DNA of 64,000 nucleotides from Mesorhizobium sp. PAMC28654 (lineage in GTDB: Bacteria > Pseudomonadota > Alphaproteobacteria > Rhizobiales > Rhizobiaceae): NCBI RefSeq assembly GCF_020616515.1, contig NZ_CP085135.1, positions 3,782,001-3,846,000 of the forward strand. The letters are read 5' to 3'. Every line of letters begins with the position of its first letter. Within the stretch, counting starts at the first letter, position 1. The notes beneath the pieces are model-generated. The model made no database searches. It saw nothing but the letters and a program-made list of their open reading frames with translations, and was not told the DNA's origin. Of the stretch, positions 18,841 through 28,139 are shown one piece after another. A program made the translations under genes and the position numbers.

Positions 18841-21587
18841 CGCAGCGTGTCTTCAGATTGCGGTTTCCGGGGGGACGACGAGTCGTGGGTGTCCTCTTGA
18901 CTCCTCAGGGCTTTGTACTCTCGAAAGCCATCAATGAGCTGCCTTAAGGAGGTGGGCTTGTACTTTTCGAAACTTTCCTGGTCCACGTAAACAAAATCAT
19001 AGGTCACGTCGGACTGTACCCGGTTGATGTCCTCGCACCATTGCCGCAGGCGTTCCATTTTCAGCGGCACGTCCAAGTCCTCAAGGCCCTTGGTTTCGAA
19101 GATCACAATGCGCTTGTCGGCCAGCTTCACCAGGAAGTCGGGATAGTAGTTGGAAATGTTGCCGTCGGCGTTGACGTAATCCAGTTTGAAATTCACGGCG
19201 AAGTAGTTCTTGGCGTAGGATACGACATCGGTGCAGGACTCAAGGAAGCCAGCAAAAACCAGTTCCAGACGGCTGTCGCCGATGATCCGGTTGAAGACGC
19301 TTTTCTTCGACACCAGATAGCCCTGCTCCTTAACCACGAACGGGCGGGTCTGCCGCAGCTTGATGGTGTCGCGGATTTCCGCATCGCCCTTGTCCTTCAC
19401 GGTCAGGGCGTTGATGGCCTTCTTGAAATTCTCGATCAGCGTTTTCGTCGCGGACAGTTCGGAAAGGTTCCGCAAGGTGTTCGGGCTGTCGAGGTCAACT
19501 GCGCTGTCGAACAATTCCGATTGCACGAAGGCTTTGATTTTCCCGTAAAGCACGTCGTAGCCGCTAATCAGCCGCAAGTCCTTCATCACGGTCTTGGTGA
19601 AATATCCCAGAACGCTGCGGTAGTCGGCAATCCCGGCCGTGTCGAGAATAGTGGTGTGCGTCACAGCCCCGGTCGTGATGTCCTTGAACACGATTTCGCG
19701 CTGTTCTTCCTCGCTGAACATTCGGTAAGGGACGCGCTTATGGCCGAAGGCGGTTATATCCAGGTCGCCGAGTGATTTATACTCGCGGTAGATGCGCGGG
19801 GTCATCACCGGAATCTCGATGTCGAGGGCGTCCATGTCCTTCTTGTCGTTGTCCTTCTCGACCTCGATCACCAGGGGGGTCTTGGGCTTCGTCCCCTCGC
19901 CCATTGCCTTGCGCTCAAGCTCGACGCCCTCGGCCTGGATGGACTCGACAAACTCCATGAAGGCGTCGGTGCCGACGACGCTGACATATTCCTCGATGCC
20001 GCCCGGATACATTTTGCGCAGGCCGCGCCCTAGGGTCTGTTCGGGGAGAATGTTGCTCTTGGCGGCGTAGGCCCGCAGCCCGACAATGGTGGTGACGTTG
20101 CGCACGTCCCAGCCCTCTTTCAGCATCAGGACCGACACGATGGCCTTGTAAGGGCTGGCGGGGTCGTCGATCTCGTTGGCCTGTTTGCGGAGTTTTTCCA
20201 ATTCCTCCTTCGCCTTGCCGGACGTGGATTCGGAAATTTCGCCGTTGGCCTTGGTGTGAATGACCAGGACCGCGCCCTTGAGATCGGGATAATGGCCCTC
20301 AAGGTAGTCCGCAACGTCGTCGCAGTTGCGGGTGTCATCCGTCATGATGAACAGGATGGCCTTCTTGTTGAGCTTCTCGTGTTCGGCGTGGGCCTTGCGC
20401 CACTCGATCACGCCCAGGTCGATATAATCGGCGTATTTCTCGGTGTATTTGGCGCTCTGGCGCTCGTGCAGTTTTGCCCGGCTGGCGGCATCCGGCAGCA
20501 CGGGATGCTTGACGACGTTCTGCGAAATGGCTTCGACGAGCGGATAGTCGGCCACGGTCTGCACGAAAATCGCGCCGTTAGTGTGCTTCGGCGTTGCCGT
20601 CACATCGACTTGCAGGGACAGCGCGGACCCTTTCTGCAGGAGCCGGTTGTGAATGTCCTCAATCGACTTGAACCAGGCCAGGCGCGAGTCATGGATATGA
20701 TGGGCCTCGTCGTTCAGCACCATCAGCTCGTCGATGTCGCGGACGATCATGCCGAGGTCCACCTTGGAATCGGTGGTCGCGCCGGTCGGCCGGGTGCCGA
20801 GGAAATAATCCATCGTGTTGTCGTCGTCGGGCGATGATGGAATGTCCTCGCCCGCGTAAACCCGGTGAATGTTGGTGAGGAAGATGTTGCCGGTCGGGTG
20901 CGTGATACGCACCTCGTCCTGAACATGCAGCGTCAACTGGAAATCGTCGCGCCAGTTGCGGCCGTCAAAGCCGTTATCGGGGATAACCGGGTCGTCGAAA
21001 AACAGACGCAGCCCCTGAAAATCCTTGTAGATGCGGTCCAGCACGATGATGTTGGGCGCAATCACCAGGAAGTTGCGGGCCAGTTTTGAATCCGGCTCAT
21101 AGAGCTTGTGGTAAAAGCTCCATGCGAGGGCGAGGCTCAAAACCTTGGTCTTGCCCGCGCCGGTCGCCATTTTGATAACGAAGCGCCGCCATGATTCATC
21201 GAACAGGCTGGCGGAAACGGCCCCGCTGCTGTCGAAGCGCATCAGGTCGAATTTATCGTTCACGCCCACAACGTCGTAGAGATAGATAATCGTTTCGAGG
21301 GATTCCCTCTGGGCGAAAAAATACTGAAACTCGGCCATAGTGCCGTCAGCCTGCGGCATCAGGTGGGGCGTCTTGAACCACCAGTTAAGCAGGCTCCGGC
21401 TGGTGTCGGACGCGCCGACATAGCCGCCGTTACGGAAGTCCTTCACCTTCTGGCGCAATGCCGCCACAAGCGGCGGCATGAGCTTTTCCATGCTGGTTTC
21501 GCGCAACGTCTCATCGGCCGGAAACCACCGGATAGAGGGGTCGAGAATGGCGTGGGGATCGCTCGGAAAATCGGGATGCAGCGCCAT
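18837..21587 (-). CDS. res: Type III restriction enzyme, Res subunit
   Basis: A 916-residue SF2 helicase-nuclease. Walker A ATGAGKT (about 141-147), DEAH in LNDEAHHIHDS, motif III DVTATPKHT, motif VI QTLGRGLRKM, and a C-terminal PD-ExK nuclease read as YYPDFLVKL...IVIFETKG (about 820-850) are all present. Res cuts DNA only in complex with Mod, after ATP-driven long-range communication between two sites. The start at 21587 overlaps the TAA of the mod fragment by one base (TAATG). The gene is intact, in contrast to mod. Confidence 0.95.
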   Translation of the reverse strand: MALHPDFPSDPHAILDPSIRWFPADETLRETSMEKLMPPLVAALRQKVKDFRNGGYVGASDTSRSLLNWWFKTPHLMPQADGTMAEFQYFFAQRESLETIIYLYDVVGVNDKFDLMRFDSSGAVSASLFDESWRRFVIKMATGAGKTKVLSLALAWSFYHKLYEPDSKLARNFLVIAPNIIVLDRIYKDFQGLRLFFDDPVIPDNGFDGRNWRDDFQLTLHVQDEVRITHPTGNIFLTNIHRVYAGEDIPSSPDDDNTMDYFLGTRPTGATTDSKVDLGMIVRDIDELMVLNDEAHHIHDSRLAWFKSIEDIHNRLLQKGSALSLQVDVTATPKHTNGAIFVQTVADYPLVEAISQNVVKHPVLPDAASRAKLHERQSAKYTEKYADYIDLGVIEWRKAHAEHEKLNKKAILFIMTDDTRNCDDVADYLEGHYPDLKGAVLVIHTKANGEISESTSGKAKEELEKLRKQANEIDDPASPYKAIVSVLMLKEGWDVRNVTTIVGLRAYAAKSNILPEQTLGRGLRKMYPGGIEEYVSVVGTDAFMEFVESIQAEGVELERKAMGEGTKPKTPLVIEVEKDNDKKDMDALDIEIPVMTPRIYREYKSLGDLDITAFGHKRVPYRMFSEEEQREIVFKDITTGAVTHTTILDTAGIADYRSVLGYFTKTVMKDLRLISGYDVLYGKIKAFVQSELFDSAVDLDSPNTLRNLSELSATKTLIENFKKAINALTVKDKGDAEIRDTIKLRQTRPFVVKEQGYLVSKKSVFNRIIGDSRLELVFAGFLESCTDVVSYAKNYFAVNFKLDYVNADGNISNYYPDFLVKLADKRIVIFETKGLEDLDVPLKMERLRQWCEDINRVQSDVTYDFVYVDQESFEKYKPTSLRQLIDGFREYKALRSQEDTHDSSSPRKPQSEDTLR

Positions 21588-23792
21588 TATTTTTTCGCTC
21601 CCACGGTCACTTCGGCAATCGTCATGGTGTCGTTGCCGAAGATGTCCACGACCTTGACGGCGATCTTGCGCCGTCCTGCCGGGCATTCGTGGAAGACACT
21701 GGTGAGTTCAAGTTTCCGGTCCTTCTTGGTGCGGAAGGACTGCCATTCGTTCTCGAAAATATAGTCGCCGGTCCACGATTCCTCCCATTCCCCGGTGTCG
21801 GGATTCTGGGTGCGGATGATCTCCCGCTTGTTTTCAAAATCGAAGTCCACGGACCAGTAATCAATCCAGTCGGTCCAGTTTTGGGTCAGCGTTTCGCGGG
21901 TGACGATGCCATCCTTGTCCTTGCTGACTTTGACGATCTGACCCTTCTCGACGACGATCTTGCTGCCCTTGTCCTTGAGGGTGGCTTCGGCATTGGCGAT
22001 GGAATCCTGCGAGTAGAACACCGAAAAGTCCGTCAGTTCGACCGCGACGCTGCCGCCTTTGACGTGCGGCTTCACCTCGATGAACGACACGTCATGGAAC
22101 ACGACCTGGTTCTTCTCGACGGCTCGTTTGTCGAAAACGTCGGCCGGAATGTATTTCGGGGCGATGTCGATGCCCTTGCCGCGCGCCTCGTCCAGCACGT
22201 TCGGGAATAGGCCCATTTCAAACTCAAAGCCGAGAATATCGACCTTGGTGATGTGCTTCTTACGGCATTCGAGGATGATTTCCTCGACGAATAGCCGCGA
22301 CACCGGCATATTGACCGGGCCAACGGCAACGAGCCGTCCGGCCTTCTTGCCGTGGAAGCTGGCGAAGCCATCCGTCCGCTCGGCGCGATAGGCCCGTAGA
22401 ATGAGGTCCAGAAACGCCGCCTCTTTTTCCTCAAGCTGCTTCTGGCGCTGTTCCTCACGCAAATTAGGGTTCACACCGACATAATGCTGGCGCTCGTATT
22501 TGCCGAGATTGAGGATTTCAAAGGCGCGGTAGTCCTTGCCCTCGGCCTTCAACCCCGCGCTGCACACCGATCATGCGCTTACGGGTCGTGTGTACGGAAA
22601 ACTTGCCAAGGTCGCTAACGATCCATTTGCGCCCCAACTTTTCAGCCACTGCTGCCGTCGTGCCTGAACCAACAAAAAAATCAGCGACCAAATCGCCTTC
22701 TGCGGAAGACGCTTTAATAATTCGTTCAAGCAACGCTTCCGGCTTTTGAGTTGGGTATGCAATGCGCTCAATTGCCATGGCATTTACTTCAGAAATGTCG
22801 GCCCAAATATCAGATATCGCCTCGCCGTTTTGTTCATCTAAATATCGTTTCAATCCAACTTTTCCTGATGGATAGTCGTATATTTTGCCAACCTTTCTGA
22901 ATTCTGAAATCGACTTTTCCGAATAGTCTCCAATATCACCAACACGATAACGGCGGCCATCAGGCTCCAAATTTGTAAACTTTGACGCTATATATTCTTC
23001 GCTGTATTTCTTGTATTGCGAAGACCACGCATAGGAATCTTTTTTGGTATAAAACAGAATTTTGTCGGATGATCGAGCAAACTGCGCAGACTTTGCTCGC
23101 GCGCCCCTTGGTGGTTGCCTTTTCCAAGTGATGTCGTTGCGAAAATATTGACTTCCGAACACCTCATCCAAAACAAGTCTCAGGTAGCCATTTACTCGCC
23201 AATCACAATGAACATAAATTGACCCATCGGCCGCAAGAAGATCGCGCATCAAAACAAGCCGCTCATAAATCATCGCAATAAATGAATCTGCGCCGCGACC
23301 CCATGTGTCGCGGTAAGCGATCTCCTCAAGAATATTTGGCTTCTTTGTAAACGTGTCGCCGCCGATCTCGATGTCCATCGAAAAATCCGCGCCAACGTCG
23401 AACGGCGGGTCGATGTAGATCATCTTCAAGCCACCCTGACGTTCAATTTCCTCACGCAGTGGCCCGTTTTTCAACGATGACAGGATTAGTTTGTTATCCC
23501 CCCATATCAGCTTGTTAGTCCAACCTTTAAGCTGCCGCCCCCGGCTGTCGGTGGAAAATAGATCATGTTGCGCGGCGGTGTCTTCTGGCTTCTCCGCGCG
23601 CGGCTCGTCCACCTGTTCGATGGTCTGAAAGGGCAGAACGACGTTGCTGACCTCGCTGGTCTTGCCGTTCCAAACCAACTCGACCTCGCGCTTGTCCTCG
23701 AAAAGCAGAAAGCGGTATTTCTCCGGCAACGGCTTGTCGGCCTCGACAAACCGGATGATGTCTTGCTGTTCCTGCTCAGTCAGCCGCGCCAT
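21587..23792 (-). pseudogene. mod: Type III DNA methyltransferase Mod, interrupted by a single-base frameshift
   Basis: Two overlapping frames make one Mod protein. The first (23792 down to 22518) has the DPPF catalytic motif (residues 128-131), a target-recognition region and the AdoMet motif FFVGSGTTAAVAEKLG. The second (ending 21587) carries the C-terminal domain (LKAEGKDYRAFEILNLGKY to the end). They join if one G is removed from a run of four (22553-22556 on the plus strand). Without repair the protein loses about 320 residues. A sequencing error, a real null mutation or a phase-variable tract are all possible. The central part is much more AT-rich than the flanks. Confidence 0.88.
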
Positions 23793-24149
23793 TTAGTTCC
23801 CCCGAGAGGTGCCTGATTCCGCCTCCCACCTTTCTAGCCGCGTTCGGCTACGTTGGCCAAAGGGCAAATAATCCGAGGAAGCGAATTCTGGTCTTGGCAC
23901 TGCCGATGAGTTGATCAGATGACGACAGGACACAACGCGTAGATAGGCTGGCCTGACATGAGGAACGGCTTATCGGCGTCGGAACCTATGACAACGTCAT
24001 CCAGCCATGGATCGTAGACCATCGCGTCTCTTGCAGGTATGGCATGACTTGCGTACGAGCGGCGCAAATGAAGTGATCCTGGCCGCCCTGCAAGGCAGCA
24101 CGCTTTAGACATCCTAAGCGTTTCCCCGCGTGTGCGGTCGAGCTAAACC
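23793..24149. other. Intergenic region between mod and the right integrase
   Basis: 357 bp without a convincing gene. A 65-codon minus-strand frame at 23915-24112 lacks a ribosome site and family features. The promoter for the mod-res operon is expected in the part nearest 23800, but no clear -35/-10 pair was recognised. Confidence 0.5.
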
Positions 24150-25415
24150 TCAGTTTTTCTTGCGCGTCCTGCCAAGTGCTATCACTTCGGCGCTTGGGTT
24201 GCTGGCGAATGCTGCCTGCACTGACTTCGAGATTGCGTCAGCGGCCACTTTCACCGGATCGTCCGCGAGGTGTGCGTAGCGGCTTGTCGTCTTGACGTCG
24301 GCATGACCAAGAATGGCACCTATGACAGGTAGGGCGTCGCCGCGCGCCAGCCCCACCGACGCGAAGCTGTGTCGCAGGTCGTGCAGCCGGAGATCGGGAA
24401 AGCCAGCTATGGTACGAACACTTCGCCAAATCTTCTCGACACCCTGGAAGTGACTGTCACCCTTTGCCGCTGGGAAGACGAAGGTACTGCCCTCGATCAC
24501 CGCAACGCCCGCCAGCACTTCGCAAGCCGGCGCTCCGATCGGGATCACCTTGGCGCCGGTCTTGGAATCGCCTAGCCGCAGATAGCCGCGCTCAAGATCA
24601 ACTTCCGACCAGCGCAGCGCCGCAATCTCGCTTTTGCGGGCGCCGGTGAAGGCGAGCAGACGTATGATCGCCACCGCCGACGGATTGGCGCCTTCGGCTT
24701 CAATCGCGGTCAAGGCGGCGCCGACCTTACCCAGTTCGGTCGGCGATAGGAACGTCTCGCCCTTCTTGTCAGCATAGCGCTTCACCCCACGCACCGGATT
24801 GTCGACGCGAAGTTGGCGCGACACGGCGAAGGTCATGATGCCGCCGAGCAGGCCAACCGTGCGCGTTGCGGTCCCCTTGCCGCCTTCGACGATGGCTCGG
24901 CCATGTCGCTTGGTCTTCTCGTCGGCGGCGGTCTTTCCTTTCGCCACGTCGCGCATGAACTTCTCGACGTCGGTCCGGCTAATCTCGCCGATCCGCTTCA
25001 TGCCGAGCAGCGGCTTGATGTGGCGCTCGATCCGGCCCCGGTCTGTCGCGATGGTGCTGGTCTTCTTGGTTTCGCAGCCTTCTTGCAAATACAGGTCGCA
25101 GACCTTGGCGAACGTCATTTCGGCGCGAAGCTTTGCTTTCTCCGCTGCCCTGTCCTGCCCTAGTTCGGCTTGGTTGATGATCGCCTTTGCTTCGTTGCGC
25201 GCCTTGTCCGCCTCGATCTTGCCGACAGAACCGATCGTTACGCGGCGCAGCGGCGTGTTGCGCCCTCCGGTACGATAGACCGCGACGAATGACTTCGATC
25301 CGCTGGGCCGTACCCGCACTCCGAAGCCGGTCAACTCACCATCCCAATGCACGTAGTCCTTGCCCGTCGCCTGAAGGGCATCAACCGTCCGCTTGGTGAT
25401 CCGACCCGCAGCCAT
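24150..25415 (-). CDS. DUF4102-type tyrosine integrase (right end of element)
   Basis: A 421-residue integrase of the P4/CP4-57 type. The N-terminal DUF4102 domain (about 5-95) has WDGELTGFGVRVRPSGSKSF; a core-binding SAM-like domain and the catalytic domain follow. Catalytic residues are Arg260 (TGARKSEI), His345 and Arg348 (HDLRHSFAS), His371 (LGHADVKTT) and Tyr380 (SRYAH). The frame is open to 25541, but those codons cover the GGGGTAACACC repeats, so the ATG at 25415 (MAAGRITKRTVDALQ) is used. Located about 180 bp from attR, the usual place for the integrase of a tRNA-borne island. Confidence 0.94.
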   Translation of the reverse strand: MAAGRITKRTVDALQATGKDYVHWDGELTGFGVRVRPSGSKSFVAVYRTGGRNTPLRRVTIGSVGKIEADKARNEAKAIINQAELGQDRAAEKAKLRAEMTFAKVCDLYLQEGCETKKTSTIATDRGRIERHIKPLLGMKRIGEISRTDVEKFMRDVAKGKTAADEKTKRHGRAIVEGGKGTATRTVGLLGGIMTFAVSRQLRVDNPVRGVKRYADKKGETFLSPTELGKVGAALTAIEAEGANPSAVAIIRLLAFTGARKSEIAALRWSEVDLERGYLRLGDSKTGAKVIPIGAPACEVLAGVAVIEGSTFVFPAAKGDSHFQGVEKIWRSVRTIAGFPDLRLHDLRHSFASVGLARGDALPVIGAILGHADVKTTSRYAHLADDPVKVAADAISKSVQAAFASNPSAEVIALGRTRKKN

Positions 25416-25447
25416 TTCCGTCCTCCATCTGCGCCCGGTTTTCCGCT

Positions 25448-25479
25448 GGGATAACACCGGGGTAACACCGGGGTAACAC
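25448..25479. repeat. Right-end GGGGTAACACC repeats
   Basis: Three tandem units with 11-bp spacing, the first being GGGATAACACC. They lie between the integrase start and attR and match the pair at 15611-15632. The rest of the 25416-25767 gap holds attR (25595-25643) and the SDR ribosome site; nothing else was seen. Confidence 0.65.
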
Positions 25480-25594
25480 GCCGTAGGGAATTCGAGGAAA
25501 CAGTGAGAAAGACGATATTGCAGAAAAGCCTTGATACGCAAGCATTTTTGGGAATTCTAGAAATCTTGAGAACCTGTCAGAAATGCCGGACCAT

Positions 25595-25643
25595 TGCCCT
25601 CCGAAGGCAGAGGTCACAGGTTCGAATCCTGTCGGGTGCGCCA
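25595..25643. repeat. attR core: 49-bp direct repeat of tRNA-Arg 3' end
   Basis: Exact copy of 15498-15546. The tRNA 5' part is absent here, so only the fragment remains. It marks the right boundary of the integrative element. Confidence 0.95.
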
Positions 25644-25767
25644 GTTTTTCGGTTCCAAAACTCCTTCAAATAACCCGAAGACCAAAATCTTAAGCCGAGT
25701 GTGGTGATTTCGCGCGCCAGTTTCGAAGCATTCGCTGATTGCACGAAAGCCTTCAAGGGAGTTGGGC

Positions 25768-26526
25768 ATGAGCACCATCACCACCCGCCGCGCCCTCATC
25801 ACCGGCGCCGGCGCTCCGGACGGCATCGGCTTTGCCATCGCTCGCCAGCTGGGCAAGGCCGGGCATTCGGTCTTCCTCACCGGCGCCAGCGCGCGGGTGC
25901 TTGATCGGGCCAGGGAGCTTTCGGCGGAGGGTATCGATGCCGTTGCGGCGGTCGCCGATCTCACTGTTGCCGCTGATGTCGCTGGGTTGCGGGAGGTCGT
26001 CGGGGCGGTCGATATACTCATCAATAACGCCGGGATGGGGTCGCTGGCGTCGCCTTCTGTCGACAAGGCGTTCCTGTCGATGACCGAGGCCGACTGGGAC
26101 CAGGGCATCGATGTCAGCTTGAAGACGGCGTTCCTGGTGACCCGGGCGTTCCTGCCTTCGATGGTCGCGGCGGGTTATGGGCGGATCGTCAATGTGGCGT
26201 CGGTTACCGGGCCGCTGGTGTCCTTCGAGGGCACCGCCGCCTATTCGGCGGCGAAGGCCGGCATGGTCGGCCTGACCCGGACGCTGGCGCTGGAAGTGGC
26301 GAAAAGCGGCGTTACAGTCAACGCCGTGGCGCCGGGCTGGATCGAGACGGGTTCGTCGAGCGAGATGGAGCGGATGGCGGCGTTGCATACGCCGCCGGCG
26401 CGGGCCGGGCGACCAGATGAGGTCGCGGCGGCGGTGGTGTTCCTGGCTTCCGAGGGCGCCAGCTATGTCAACGGCACCCTGCTGGTGGTCGACGGCGGCA
26501 ACAGTCTTCAGGAGCGCAAGGGGTAG
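25768..26526 (+). CDS. Short-chain dehydrogenase/reductase (FabG-like)
   Basis: The 252-residue protein has the SDR cofactor motif TGAGAPDGIGFAIA, NNAG, the catalytic Ser in VNVASVTGPL, and YSAAK with the Tyr-Lys pair. It ends with the typical DGGNSLQE. The nucleotide preference is not certain: ALITGAGAPDGIGF followed by SARVLDRAR suggests NADP(H). AAGGGAG six bases upstream selects the ATG at 25768. It is the first chromosomal gene after attR and stands alone; the substrate is unknown. Confidence 0.9.
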   Translation: MSTITTRRALITGAGAPDGIGFAIARQLGKAGHSVFLTGASARVLDRARELSAEGIDAVAAVADLTVAADVAGLREVVGAVDILINNAGMGSLASPSVDKAFLSMTEADWDQGIDVSLKTAFLVTRAFLPSMVAAGYGRIVNVASVTGPLVSFEGTAAYSAAKAGMVGLTRTLALEVAKSGVTVNAVAPGWIETGSSSEMERMAALHTPPARAGRPDEVAAAVVFLASEGASYVNGTLLVVDGGNSLQERKG

Positions 26527-26674
26527 CGGCTACGCCGCGTGATCCGGAATGGGTCAATTTGTCTGGCATCGCAATTGCACTGTAGGTATTGGCCGGACAT
26601 CGAAGAGACCGGCCGATCCCCCGTGACCCGTAGGCTCGCACATGCAGCCAGGCGGGCGATTTGACCGGTTGCCT

Positions 26675-26926
26675 ATGATGCGCTCCCTGAAATCCATGAT
26701 GATCGCCGCGCTTGCCATGATTGCGATGGCCAGTTCGTCCCGCGCGGATGATGACGACGCCTACTTCGCTTGCGTGATCGGGACGGCGGAAGCGATCATG
26801 AAAGACCAGGCGCAAAAGGATGCCGCCGCAGCGCTGGACAAGGCTTACGCGCAATGTCAGCCAATCGTGGTGACGCAAGGCGCTGGCGATCGTACTGAAA
26901 CCGCAAGGCATTCCCTACCAGTGTAG
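26675..26926 (+). CDS. Small secreted hypothetical protein with two cysteines
   Basis: An 83-residue protein with a signal peptide (MMRSLKSMMIAALAMIAMAS, cleavage near SRA). The mature part begins DDDDAYFACVIGTAEAIM and is about 60 residues with two cysteines (FACVI and YAQCQP), possibly a periplasmic disulfide. An adjacent second ATG at 26678 is an equal start candidate. No family is recognised; it converges with the SorC regulator gene. Confidence 0.65.
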   Translation: MMRSLKSMMIAALAMIAMASSSRADDDDAYFACVIGTAEAIMKDQAQKDAAAALDKAYAQCQPIVVTQGAGDRTETARHSLPV

Positions 26927-26957
26927 CCACGAACCTGCCGTATCACCAGGCAGCGCC

Positions 26958-27989
26958 TCAGGAAGCAGTCCGGACCCCATCCACGCCATGCGCTTCCAGC
27001 ATCCGCCGCGCGCTGTCCTCGTCGGTGATGAGAATGGTCGGCGCGATGAGGTGCATGGCTCCGAGCAGGGCTTCGATCTTTTCGGGGCCGCCCGAGGTGA
27101 GGATGCGGATCGGCGCCTTGCGCAGCCGGTCGACATCCACCGACATCACCAGGCTGTTGATGGGGTGGTCGACCAGATCGCCATTGCGGTCGAAGAAGTG
27201 GAACAGGAGGTCGCCGACGGCGCCGCGCGCAAGCAGGGTCTCCCGGTCCGCTTCCTTGAGAAAGCCGCCGCGAGAGAAAGTGGTGGCCGAGGCGATGCCG
27301 CCGACGCTCAGCAGAACGGCATCGAGCACATTGGCCATCTCAAAAACCTCCTGCAGGCCGCAGCGCTCGACCAGCGCGATCTTGGTCTCGACGCTGTCGA
27401 CGACAGCTGGCGTCGGGATAAGGTAGCCGTCGCCCTGGAAGATCTGGGCGAAGCGCCAGGAGAACTCAGCCGGGTTGTATCGCCGCACGACGCCGACACC
27501 GCCGAGCAGCGAGATGACCTTGAAGTCGGTGAGCGATTTGGCACTGATGAAGGGCAGGCTCGCGAACAGCGTCCGGCCCCAGCCAACACCGACGCGCATG
27601 CCGGATTTCATCATGTCGGACAGAAAACTGCCGGTCTTGGCGGCGATGGCCGGGATCGGGTCCGCATTGGGGGCGGAAAGCGGCGCCACCAGCGCCTGCT
27701 GCAGGCCAAAAGTCTTCTCCAGCGCGCGTTCTAGCCGGACGATCTCCGACAGTTCGCTCTCGATGCTGATCTTCACCTCGTTGCGCGACCGCGCCTCCGC
27801 CAGCATGCGCACGATGGTGACGCGGCCCACGCCCAGCACATCCGCGATCTCGTTTTGCGTCATCTGCTCGACGAAATACATCCAGGCGGCGCGGATTCTC
27901 AGGCGGTCGGTGCGGCTCTCGCTGACGAGATGCTCCGGCGTCTCGGCCGCGCCTTCGGTTTCGCTCTGTCGCCGCCTGCCCACGCCCAT
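26958..27989 (-). CDS. SorC/DeoR-family sugar-binding transcriptional regulator
   Basis: A 343-residue regulator: an N-terminal helix-turn-helix (about residues 28-60: WMYFVEQMTQNEIADVLGVG, VTIVRMLAEAR) and a C-terminal sugar-phosphate-binding domain with GVGWGRTL and VISLLGGVG. Members respond to phosphorylated sugars or polyols and control adjacent transport operons. A GGGGAGAGGG site precedes the ATG at 27989. Its promoter region has a 24-bp palindrome (28052-28075). It is near the glucitol-type PTS genes and is a candidate for their control. Confidence 0.9.
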   Translation of the reverse strand: MGVGRRRQSETEGAAETPEHLVSESRTDRLRIRAAWMYFVEQMTQNEIADVLGVGRVTIVRMLAEARSRNEVKISIESELSEIVRLERALEKTFGLQQALVAPLSAPNADPIPAIAAKTGSFLSDMMKSGMRVGVGWGRTLFASLPFISAKSLTDFKVISLLGGVGVVRRYNPAEFSWRFAQIFQGDGYLIPTPAVVDSVETKIALVERCGLQEVFEMANVLDAVLLSVGGIASATTFSRGGFLKEADRETLLARGAVGDLLFHFFDRNGDLVDHPINSLVMSVDVDRLRKAPIRILTSGGPEKIEALLGAMHLIAPTILITDEDSARRMLEAHGVDGVRTAS

Positions 27990-28051
27990 TCCCTCTCCCC
28001 TGCGCGCCAGCCAACGCGCTGTCACCGATTCTGCATGCGCGTCTAGTATCG

Positions 28052-28075
28052 CCTATTGATCGACCAATCGATAGG
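28052..28075. promoter_or_regulatory. Imperfect 24-bp palindrome upstream of the SorC regulator
   Basis: CCTATTGATCGA and CCAATCGATAGG form an inverted repeat with 9 of 12 pairs conserved. It lies 63 bp ahead of the regulator start and before the divergent gene at 28140, so it may be an operator for autoregulation. Confidence 0.55.
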
Positions 28076-28139
28076 AACAATGTAGGGTCAGCGGCAGCCA
28101 CCTGGCCGCACCCCGCAGAAGATTTTGAGGCGATCCGCG

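Larger units (their letters stand above)
15547..25643. mobile_element. Integrative element in tRNA-Arg with a type III restriction-modification system
   Basis: About 10.1 kb lies between the two 49-bp repeats. All its genes read leftward: a tyrosine integrase at each end, a zinc-ribbon HTH protein, an AlpA-like protein, a hypothetical protein, type III Res, and a frameshifted Mod. No conjugation or phage structural genes are present, so it is not self-transmissible by itself. GGGGTAACACC repeats lie inside both ends. It is best described as a defence island or satellite-like integrative element. Confidence 0.9.

Noticed and set aside
23915..24112. A 65-codon minus-strand frame in the mod-integrase gap
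   Set aside because: No ribosome site, no recognisable domain and an odd composition; kept only as a note.
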